From Bacilli bacterium (GTDB taxonomy: Bacteria > Bacillota > Bacilli > Tumebacillales > JAQBPP01), in NCBI GenBank assembly GCA_028287455.1, contig JAQBPP010000098.1, positions 1-5,058 on the forward strand: a stretch of DNA of 5,058 nt. The letters are read 5' to 3'. Shown piece by piece: positions 1-5,058 of this stretch. Position numbers and translations under genes: made by a program. The first letter of the stretch is position 1. Every line of letters starts with the position of its first letter. The notes under the pieces were generated by a model. The model ran no database searches. It was not told where the DNA came from and saw only the letters and a list, made by a program, of their open reading frames with translations.

Positions 1-1
1 C

Positions 2-244
2 GAAAAAGAACAGGTACAAAGGTATACTTGGCGTATACAGGATTTAATGAATGCTGTGATTAAATCAGATTTAAATATTAAACATATAGAAGAAATGTAC
101 GCAGAGTACGGTACATATTGGTTTGAAACAGACGGTGGTGACAGAGAAACTTTGTCAAAAGAAGAACTTGATAATTTGTATAACTGGGAAAAAAATCCCT
201 TGGCTGCCCTTCCACAATGGTTATCTATATATGCAACCAAATGA
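2..244 (+). CDS. Class I SAM-dependent methyltransferase, C-terminal fragment (5' end outside window)
   Basis: The reading frame is open from the left edge and ends at TGA 242-244, so about 80 C-terminal residues are visible. No SAM-binding glycine motif is present; it would lie upstream of the window. The visible part fits the tail of the Bacillus class I methyltransferase family: a helix plus beta segment near the left edge (DLMNAVIKSDLNIKHIEE), an acidic variable stretch, and the ending NPLAALPQWLSIYATK, comparable to the LPxLFSIKATK ending common in that family. An in-frame ATG at position 47 is internal, because the frame continues upstream of it with family-like sequence. This segment is visibly more AT-rich than the genes to the right. 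A VTT membrane protein follows 34 bases later on the same strand, so co-transcription is possible. The substrate cannot be inferred. The family call rests on recall of the C-terminal pattern only. Confidence 0.7.
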   Translation, partial: EKEQVQRYTWRIQDLMNAVIKSDLNIKHIEEMYAEYGTYWFETDGGDRETLSKEELDNLYNWEKNPLAALPQWLSIYATK

Positions 245-262
245 ATTAACGGCGAAAATGGT

Positions 263-273
263 GAGGGAGAGGG
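263..273 (+). promoter_or_regulatory. Ribosome binding site fixing the VTT protein start
   Basis: The purine run GAGGGAGAGGG ends five bases before ATG 279. It supports that start over ATG 258, which lies upstream of the run, and over ATG 123, which is inside the preceding gene. Confidence 0.7.
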
Positions 274-278
274 ATAAA

Positions 279-947
279 ATGAGCCGCATGCTTTCCAAAT
301 TCAATCCTCTCTATAAAGGAAAAGAAGCGCGATTCATATCGACGGCAGTGTTGTTTCTAGCTGGAATTAGTTTGATCTTATTATTTTTTTATTTTGATCG
401 ACAAGATACAGTATCGGTCGTTCTCCGTTCTTGGGGGACATGGGGCATTCTTCTTTCAATAGCTTTAATGGCATTTCTATCTATTATGCCTGTGCCATCT
501 GAATTTCTCCTGATTCTGAATATGAAGATCTATGGAGTTGTGTCGGGCATTCTATATGCCTGGATCGGTACAATGGCTGGAACTCTTTTGACGTTTATAA
601 TCATTCGTTTTTATGGAATGCCGCTTCTTAAACAGTGGGTTTCGGAGGCTGTTTGGATCAAAGTGGATCGTTGGGTTTCTAAAAGAGGTGCAATAGGGTT
701 ACTCATAGCTCGGCTGCTCCCGATCCCAGCATCAGTAGTCAACTATGCGGCGGGGTGTTTGGAATCAGTGAGGTTGTGGGATTATTTTTGGACAGCGGCG
801 GTATCCATTTGGCCTTACTATTTAGGAGCAGCCAGTCTATTTGTTGGCATACCTAAAGGTATTACTAAAGGAATGTTGTTGGGTGGGGCAATACTCCTAG
901 TCCTGTGGTTAGTTGGCTCATTCTTGAATAGAAAGACGCCCAATTAG
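279..947 (+). CDS. VTT/DedA-family (TVP38/TMEM64-like) integral membrane protein
   Basis: This 222-residue protein has about six hydrophobic segments (near residues 20-38, 54-80, 84-110, 138-158, 168-190 and 197-216) and a short basic N-terminus. It shows the VTT-domain pattern: a conserved Glu in the re-entrant region (PVPSEF, E75), a glycine-spaced helix ending in Arg (GTMAGTLLTF to R110, then YG), and the ARLLPIP motif (R145, P148) before the last domain helices. Relatives are implicated in lipid scrambling or transport and membrane homeostasis; the exact substrate of this one is unknown. The frame is open from 123, but residues before 279 overlap the methyltransferase gene and do not look like this family. 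ATG 279 is preceded by a GAGGGAGAGGG purine run about five bases upstream, whereas ATG 258 has no comparable site. The gene is probably co-transcribed with the methyltransferase upstream and faces a convergent gene 7 bases after its stop. Confidence 0.85.
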   Translation: MSRMLSKFNPLYKGKEARFISTAVLFLAGISLILLFFYFDRQDTVSVVLRSWGTWGILLSIALMAFLSIMPVPSEFLLILNMKIYGVVSGILYAWIGTMAGTLLTFIIIRFYGMPLLKQWVSEAVWIKVDRWVSKRGAIGLLIARLLPIPASVVNYAAGCLESVRLWDYFWTAAVSIWPYYLGAASLFVGIPKGITKGMLLGGAILLVLWLVGSFLNRKTPN

Positions 948-954
948 AAACGAT

Positions 955-1212
955 TTACGATTGTTTCGGATATAAAGCTGGATGTTGAAAAAACGGCTCT
1001 TCGGAAGAGACTGTGAGCATTCTCAGCATTTCATTATTTTGTCGAACGATGCTTAAAATCTCATTGGATACAGCCAGGTGATTCTCCAATAATTGGTGTA
1101 CTTTGTCTATTCCAGTTGAATCTCTTCGATTCCATTCGAATTCTGAAGTCTGACCTTGGTACTGAGGAATCGCAGTATAATAATAGGGAGGATTATATTG
1201 CCAGAAATACAT
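955..1212 (-). CDS. Uncharacterised 85-residue protein downstream of the SleL-like gene
   Basis: I do not recognise this protein. It has an aromatic, proline-containing N-terminus (MYFWQYNPPYYY), a charged middle (EFEWNRRDSTGIDK), then a probable amphipathic helix of about 35 residues (IDKVHQLLENHLAVSNEILS and onward to MLTVS) with heptad-like leucines and isoleucines suggesting a short coiled coil, and a Pro/Phe-containing tail. There is no signal peptide, membrane helix, cysteine or obvious enzyme motif. It starts 20 bases after the stop of the SleL-like gene on the same strand, so the two are probably one operon. ATG 1212 is preferred because AAGGTGG lies eight bases upstream; a GTG at 1224 would extend it to 89 residues, but that GTG is part of the ribosome binding site itself. 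A spore-associated role is an inference from its neighbour only. Confidence 0.7.
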   Translation of the reverse strand: MYFWQYNPPYYYTAIPQYQGQTSEFEWNRRDSTGIDKVHQLLENHLAVSNEILSIVRQNNEMLRMLTVSSEEPFFQHPALYPKQS

Positions 1213-1220
1213 TAGATTTC

Positions 1221-1227
1221 CCACCTT
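1221..1227 (-). promoter_or_regulatory. Ribosome binding site deciding the start of the 85-residue protein
   Basis: On the minus strand this reads AAGGTGG, eight bases before ATG 1212. It overlaps the alternative GTG start at 1224, which argues for translation from the ATG rather than the GTG. Confidence 0.65.
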
Positions 1228-1232
1228 ACTAA

Positions 1233-2369
1233 TTAGATTTTCTTAATAGTGAACCTGTCAGACAATAACGCCCAATTTTGCGGGAAGGGAGATCCTAGCT
1301 CCCAATAACTGCCGCCTCGCAATTGAAACTCTTTTATTAAATTGAATTTAGCATCCATGCTTCTTGCATCCTCAAACCAGACAACATGAGACTTGCCTGC
1401 CTCTTGATAATGAAAATAAGGGGATTGGGAATTGGAGTCGAATTGAATCGTACTGCCATGCGCAGCAGCCAGTAAATAGGCTTGTTGTGTACTGACACGT
1501 TTTGCCCACTGTCCCCCTTTGACATAGGGAAGCGTCCAATCATAACCATAAAGCGGCATTCCCATCATAATTTTGTTTCTCGGCATGACCGATACCGCAT
1601 ACTGCAGAACTTGCCTTACTTGATTGGGAGGAGCCACAGCCATGGGCGGTCCTCCAGACCACCCGTATTCGTAGGTCATTAGTATTGCAAAATCTACGAT
1701 TTGGCCATGAGCAGCGTAATCGTGAGCTTCATATAGCAATCCGGTTTGGGTTGCACTGCGCTTAGGCGCCAAAGCAGTGGCAACAAAAAAGCCTCTTGGT
1801 TTTGCTTTAGCGACTAAATTACGTAAAAACTGGTTATAGCTTTCTCGGTCATCCGGATAGATGTATTCGAAATCAATATTAATTCCCCGATATCCTTTTT
1901 GGCTCATGATTGTAAACAGTTCATTGATCATGCGATTTTGGATGTCAACGTTTCGCAGGATCGTCCTGGCAACATCTGACTGAAACTTGCCTGCTGAGAA
2001 GTTTGTCACTGCAAGCATGGGTGCAATTCGACTTCTTCTGGCAAAAGATAACGCTGTATCATCGTTAGGTCTTGTAAGGCTGCCGTCTGATTGAACCTGA
2101 TAACTGAAAATGGCCAGGTAAGTCAATTGAGAAGCTGCTGGAGAGACGTTATCAATGTCCGCCTGGGTTCCAGCTGGTTCAAGATAGGCATTAATTTCGA
2201 TGGTTGGTCGATTGGTTTGAGGTTGAATCGGAATCAATAAAGTTTGCCCTGGGACTAATTGATTGGGATCCGGTGGTTGACTCACCTGTACGATTTCAGC
2301 TGGTGTCACTCGATACATTCTCGCAATTGATGCCAACGTTTCGCCGGCTTTAACAACGTGAATAATCAT
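1233..2369 (-). CDS. sleL: Spore cortex fragment-lytic enzyme, SleL/YaaH-like (LysM plus GH18)
   Basis: This 378-residue protein is probably an N-acetylglucosaminidase acting on spore cortex peptidoglycan during germination. Residues 2-48 form one LysM repeat (HVVKAGETLASIARMYRV and NQLVPGQTLLIPI). Residues from about 55 to the end form a glycoside hydrolase 18 barrel. The catalytic strand reads GINIDFEYIYPDD, with E168 the likely acid/base. Other family signatures are ILMTYEYGWSGGPP, the GMPLYGYDW segment, and the ending WELGSPFPQNWALLSDRF, close to YaaH-type proteins. There is no signal peptide, as expected for SleL-type enzymes made in the mother cell and placed on the spore. Characterised SleL/YaaH proteins usually carry two LysM repeats and about 430 residues; only one is visible here. 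ATG 2369 has a perfect AGGAGG seven bases upstream. A longer frame from 2447 adds 26 unlike residues without such a site. The 85-residue gene follows. The symbol reflects family likeness; a paralogue such as a YdhD-like protein is possible. Confidence 0.85.
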   Translation of the reverse strand: MIIHVVKAGETLASIARMYRVTPAEIVQVSQPPDPNQLVPGQTLLIPIQPQTNRPTIEINAYLEPAGTQADIDNVSPAASQLTYLAIFSYQVQSDGSLTRPNDDTALSFARRSRIAPMLAVTNFSAGKFQSDVARTILRNVDIQNRMINELFTIMSQKGYRGINIDFEYIYPDDRESYNQFLRNLVAKAKPRGFFVATALAPKRSATQTGLLYEAHDYAAHGQIVDFAILMTYEYGWSGGPPMAVAPPNQVRQVLQYAVSVMPRNKIMMGMPLYGYDWTLPYVKGGQWAKRVSTQQAYLLAAAHGSTIQFDSNSQSPYFHYQEAGKSHVVWFEDARSMDAKFNLIKEFQLRGGSYWELGSPFPQNWALLSDRFTIKKI

Positions 2370-2376
2370 TTTCTTT

Positions 2377-2382
2377 CCTCCT
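2377..2382 (-). promoter_or_regulatory. Strong ribosome binding site of the SleL-like gene
   Basis: The minus strand reads AGGAGG, seven bases before ATG 2369. Its position makes the upstream ATGs at 2387 and 2447 unlikely starts and places the LysM repeat immediately at the N-terminus. Confidence 0.85.
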
Positions 2383-2538
2383 GCCATTCTAAAGCCCACG
2401 ATTAAAGCATATTCCGGAAAATCTATACAGGTGTTTATCCCATTCAAAAGAAGACATTTTCCTGTCTGACAATCCGGAGTTGGCTAAAAAGAATAGGGGG
2501 AGGTCATTACATCAAGATGGGATGAGTGCCGTCGCTGA

Positions 2539-3297
2539 CTAGATTCCTGCAGTGGCGCCACCATCTATGACAAACTCTTGTCCAGTGATATAGGACGAAT
2601 CATCAGAAGCCAAAAATAAAACCAGTTTTGCAACCTCTGATGGTTCACCCAGACGCCCCAATGGATACGCTTTTCCTAGCTGTTCCGTAGTTGTCCCAAC
2701 ACTCTCCGCTCCATATGCAGCCATTCCGGTGTTGATATAACCAGGATGAATCGAGTTGACTCGTACTCTTTGTTCCGCATATTCTATCGCAACATCCTTT
2801 GTCAAAATCCGCACAGCACCTTTGCTCGCCCCATACAAAGCATGTCGGGAAGCGCCGCGCAAACCCGCCACTGACGATGCGTTGATGACCGAACCACCTC
2901 CCTGTTGCGCAATGACAGGAATCACATGCTTGCAGCCTAAAAAGACGCCGGTGACGTTAATGGCCATCAAACGATTCCATTCATCCAGAGTAGTTTCAGT
3001 CAGTGGTTTAATAATGTAAATGCCAGCATTGTTAAATAGAATATTAATTTGCCTGTAGGTGTTCAGTGTTCCGTCAACCACTTTCTCCCAATCTTCTTCT
3101 TTGGAGACGTCTTGCTTAATGAAAGCAGCATCCCCTGCATGGCTCTTTATTTCTTCGACGACCTGTCTTCCGTTATCTTCGTTAATATCGGTTACAACGA
3201 CTTTCGCTCCTTCATTTGCGAACAGCAGTGAGGTTTCTTTTCCGATGCCAGTACCACCACCAGTTACAATGGCAACTTTGTCCAATAACTTACTCAT
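2539..3297 (-). CDS. Short-chain dehydrogenase/reductase (classical SDR), NAD-type
   Basis: This complete 252-residue classical SDR is a cytoplasmic NAD(P)-dependent alcohol/ketone oxidoreductase. The nucleotide-binding motif TGGGTGIG is at residues 12-19. D37 at the end of the second beta strand suggests a preference for NAD(H). The NNAG motif is at 89-92, N114 lies in MAINVTG, and the catalytic set is S142, Y155 and K159 (YGASK). PG at 185-186 begins the substrate loop, and the ending ITGQEFVIDGGATAGI is typical. The substrate cannot be named; overall it resembles cyclic or secondary-alcohol dehydrogenases (cyclopentanol, levodione or hydroxysteroid type), but that assignment is weak. ATG 3297 has AGGAGG at 3305-3310, seven bases upstream. 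A broken second SDR ends 30 bases upstream on the same strand, so this gene was probably the second member of a two-SDR unit. No clear promoter of its own is visible in that gap. Confidence 0.92.
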   Translation of the reverse strand: MSKLLDKVAIVTGGGTGIGKETSLLFANEGAKVVVTDINEDNGRQVVEEIKSHAGDAAFIKQDVSKEEDWEKVVDGTLNTYRQINILFNNAGIYIIKPLTETTLDEWNRLMAINVTGVFLGCKHVIPVIAQQGGGSVINASSVAGLRGASRHALYGASKGAVRILTKDVAIEYAEQRVRVNSIHPGYINTGMAAYGAESVGTTTEQLGKAYPLGRLGEPSEVAKLVLFLASDDSSYITGQEFVIDGGATAGI

Positions 3298-3327
3298 CTC
3301 ATAACCTCCTAATTGTGTGCCAATCCT

Positions 3328-3520
3328 CTACAGAGCTAACCATCCACCATCGACAGCGTAAGTATAGCCTGTGCAGTATTCGGAAGCGTCTGAAGACAGG
3401 AACAATGCAAGTCCCGCGACGTCGTCCGGTTGCCCCCACCTTCCGAGCGGAGTTCGCCGAACAATTTCTTCGTGCCCTCCCCTCCAACACCTTTAGTTGT
3501 GAAACCGCAGGATTCCTAGC
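3328..3520 (-). pseudogene. Remnant of a second SDR, C-terminal end only, frameshifted
   Basis: Reading leftward to TAG 3328-3330 gives EEIVRRTPLGRWGQPDD, then VAGLALFLSSDASEYCTG, then YTYAVDGGWLAL and stop. This is an unmistakable SDR C-terminus, of the gluconate 5-dehydrogenase/KduD or hydroxybutyrate dehydrogenase style. In the same frame TAA occurs at 3493-3495. The neighbouring frame, joined at the G-run (CCCTCCCCTCC at 3475-3485 on the plus strand), continues the family-like sequence upstream as NPAVSQLKVLEG, so one extra G explains a +1 frameshift. That frame then meets TAA at 3521-3523. Beyond it, weaker likeness (GEIFTAPAYRIYLMEKQND) may extend to about 3618. The catalytic Tyr/Lys region and Rossmann half are not found anywhere in the window. 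Its sequence differs from the intact SDR next door, so it is not a recent copy. It cannot encode a working enzyme. Confidence 0.75.
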
Positions 3521-3730
3521 TTAAACGCCAACATCGTTTTGTTTTTCCATTAAGTAAATTCTATATGCAGGGGCGGTGAAAATCTCACCCGATTTGCCCG
3601 ATTGGAAATGTATCCCATTCTTTAGGAGGAATGAAAAGACTGCAGAGCAGCAAAATAAGAAGGTAAAAATTTCATTCCATTGAGTCGTATATATGATTCG
3701 TATTCTATAAACAGTGAGGGGGGCAATCGA
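3521..3730 (+). other. 5' region upstream of mtlA, no intact gene
   Basis: This stretch separates the SDR remnant from the mtlA start and should hold the mtlA promoter. I see a bulged stem-loop at 3571-3599: GGGC pairs with GCCC around an inner GGTGA/TCACC hairpin. I also see an AGGAGG at 3624-3629 only one base before an ATG that opens a frame of 11 codons, and AT-rich sequence at 3661-3712. No -35/-10 pair with good spacing, no good catabolite-response element and no clear MtlR operator palindrome stands out. The left part may contain further decayed coding sequence of the SDR remnant. Confidence 0.5.
3716..3723 (+). promoter_or_regulatory. Ribosome binding site of mtlA
   Basis: GAGGGGGG lies seven bases before ATG 3731. 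The spacing is good and the run is rich in G rather than a perfect AGGAGG. It supports this ATG as the start, consistent with the N-terminal length of homologues. Confidence 0.7.
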
Positions 3731-5058
3731 ATGGAAGATGTCATAGCAAAGCACAAAGAAACAGGCGTGCGATCTGAGGTCCAGCGTTTAGGACGTTTTT
3801 TAAGCGGTATGGTGATGCCAAACATTGGAGCATTTATTGCCTGGGGGTTGATTACGGCATTGTTCATCCCTACCGGGTGGATACCCAATGTGTATCTCGG
3901 AAAATTGGTCAGCCCAATGATCACTTATTTGCTGCCTCTCTTGATCGGATATACCGGCGGGCATATGGTTCATGGACAGCGTGGTGCTGTGGTGGGTGCT
4001 ATAGGCACAATGGGTGTTGTAGTTGGAGCCGATATTCCGATGTTTCTCGGGGCAATGATTCTGGGACCCTTGTCAGCGTGGGTAATCAAACAGTTTGACC
4101 GCGGAATCAAGGGCAGAGTTCGTGCCGGCTTTGAAATGCTCGTGAATAACTTCTCCGCAGGAATCATCGGAGCGGTAATGGCTCTGGCAGCCTACACTGT
4201 GGTCGGGCCAATTGTGGCGGCATTCAGCAAACTGCTCGCCGCTGGTGTGCAGAGACTGATCGAACTCAGATTGCTTCCTCTTGCGAATATTTTAATCGAG
4301 CCCGGAAAAGTGTTGTTTTTAAATAATGCAATCAATCATGGAGTCTTAAGTCCGATCGGGATGCAGCAGGCTGCGCTTACGGGGAAATCGATTGTTTTCA
4401 TGCTGGAACCCAATCCAGGACCTGGTTTGGGAGTGCTGCTCGCTTATTGGGCGTTCGGCAGAGGAACAGCCAAGCAGTCAGCGCCCGGTGCAGCGATCAT
4501 ACAGTTTTTGGGCGGTATTCATGAAATCTATTTCCCGTACATTCTGATGAATCCGCGCCTCATTCTGGCAACAATTGCAGGCGGGGTGACAGGTACATTT
4601 ACTTTTTCTGTGCTGGGTGCCGGACTTGTTGCGGTGCCTTCGCCAGGCAGCATCTTTGCTTTTATCGCAATGGCACCCAGAGGCGGACTGCTGCCGGTGC
4701 TTGCAGGCGTGTTTGTAGGAGCGGCTGTTTCATTCTTGGTGTCTATGCTTTTAATGATAGGACGCAGGGGAGACTTAGAAGGTTCCTTGGAGGAAGCTAC
4801 TGAAGAAGTGAACAATTTAAGAGGCTTCCGCAGACCGGAGTCGGTGCAAGAAGTGCTAAAGGAGCAAGGTCACATTAAGGAACTGGACCAAATTCAAGAA
4901 GATGTAAGCAAAATCGTATTCTCCTGCGATGCCGGGATGGGCTCCAGCGCAATGGGCGCTTCGATTTTGAGGAGGAAATTAAAAGAGGCGGGGGTACCGG
5001 TGACGGTTGAAAACACTGCAATTAGCGAGATCCCGTCCGATGCGGACATTGTAATTAC
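3731..5058 (+). CDS. mtlA: PTS mannitol-specific permease EIICB (MtlA), 3' end outside window
   Basis: This membrane permease takes up and phosphorylates mannitol through the phosphoenolpyruvate phosphotransferase system. About 442 residues are visible and the frame is open at the right edge. Residues 1-25 are a cytoplasmic N-terminus. Residues 26-345 form the EIIC membrane domain, with FLSGMVMPNIGAFIAWGL, the NNAINHGV motif (195-region His in E. coli numbering), LEPNPGPGLGVLLAYW and the hallmark GGIHEIYFPYILM. A charged linker (about 346-390) leads to the EIIB domain, with the phosphorylated Cys399 in FSCDAGMGSSAMGAS, the mannitol-type active-site signature. The frame is uninterrupted and all key residues are present. 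Whether an EIIA domain is fused downstream cannot be seen; Firmicutes often encode EIIA separately (mtlF). Genes expected to follow are mtlR, mtlF and mtlD. Transcription is divergent from the SDR pair. Confidence 0.95.
   Translation, partial: MEDVIAKHKETGVRSEVQRLGRFLSGMVMPNIGAFIAWGLITALFIPTGWIPNVYLGKLVSPMITYLLPLLIGYTGGHMVHGQRGAVVGAIGTMGVVVGADIPMFLGAMILGPLSAWVIKQFDRGIKGRVRAGFEMLVNNFSAGIIGAVMALAAYTVVGPIVAAFSKLLAAGVQRLIELRLLPLANILIEPGKVLFLNNAINHGVLSPIGMQQAALTGKSIVFMLEPNPGPGLGVLLAYWAFGRGTAKQSAPGAAIIQFLGGIHEIYFPYILMNPRLILATIAGGVTGTFTFSVLGAGLVAVPSPGSIFAFIAMAPRGGLLPVLAGVFVGAAVSFLVSMLLMIGRRGDLEGSLEEATEEVNNLRGFRRPESVQEVLKEQGHIKELDQIQEDVSKIVFSCDAGMGSSAMGASILRRKLKEAGVPVTVENTAISEIPSDADIVI

Noticed and set aside
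947..967. Inverted repeat GAAACGA/TTGTTTC in the gap between the convergent genes, a possible shared terminator.
   Set aside because: The stem is AT-rich with one G-T pair, and there is no T-run on either strand, so termination is not supported.
2452..2467. Small hairpin AGACA/TGTCT between the SDR stop and the SleL-like start.
   Set aside because: Five base pairs with no T-run; expected by chance.
2370..2470. Possible sigma-E or sigma-A promoter for the SleL-like gene (minus strand TATAGA near 2424-2429).
   Set aside because: No -35 element of acceptable match at proper spacing for either factor. A sigma-E promoter is expected for this family but I cannot point to it.
2756..3304. Several plus-strand frames opposite the SDR.
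   Set aside because: Antisense shadows of a gene with complete SDR motifs; none has family-like sequence.
3567..3600. Resemblance to the start of an FMN riboswitch (GCAGGGGCGGTGAAAATC).
   Set aside because: Only a short G-rich and TGAAAATC stretch is similar; the later conserved FMN helices are absent and the downstream gene is a mannitol permease, not a riboflavin gene.
3680..3712. Possible mtlA promoter (TTGAGT then TATAAA).
   Set aside because: The spacing is about 20 bases, too long, and the alternative -10 boxes lack a matching -35.
3521..3754. Minus-strand 77-residue frame across the mtlA start.
   Set aside because: It has no ribosome binding site and overlaps the well-supported mtlA start. 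Only its last part may reflect decayed SDR sequence, which is described under the remnant.
4528..4815. Minus-strand 95-residue frame inside mtlA.
   Set aside because: It is a low-complexity Pro/Ala/Thr shadow of the mtlA coding frame.

Overview
The window most likely comes from a spore-forming Bacillales-type Firmicute. The evidence is a SleL/YaaH-like spore cortex-lytic enzyme (LysM plus GH18, no signal peptide), strong AGGAGG-type ribosome binding sites, a class I methyltransferase tail of Bacillus type, and a mannitol PTS permease of Firmicute type. The genus cannot be fixed from the sequence alone.

Positions 1-947 (+ strand): the C-terminal end of a class I SAM-dependent methyltransferase cut by the window edge, followed 34 bases later by a 222-residue VTT/DedA (TVP38/TMEM64-like) membrane protein. 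Positions 955-2369 (- strand, convergent with the previous pair): a two-gene unit with a sleL/yaaH-like gene first and an 85-residue uncharacterised protein 20 bases downstream. Positions 2539-3297 (- strand): an intact short-chain dehydrogenase/reductase (SDR). Directly upstream of it on the same strand (3328-3520, possibly to about 3618) lies the broken C-terminal end of a second, different SDR. Positions 3731-5058 (+ strand): a mannitol PTS permease (EIIC plus the start of EIIB) running off the right edge.

The left half mixes lipid/envelope and sporulation functions with no obvious single pathway. The right half looks like a carbon-metabolism neighbourhood: two SDR oxidoreductase loci, one decayed, divergent from a hexitol transporter. 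The longest stretch without an intact gene (3298-3730) holds the SDR remnant and the 5' region of mtlA, where a bulged stem-loop and an orphan AGGAGG are visible but no convincing operator. I see no CRISPR array, RNA gene, complete insertion sequence or obvious new defence or mobile system. The most informative oddities are the decaying SDR, the single-LysM form of the SleL-like enzyme, and the small aromatic protein coupled to it.
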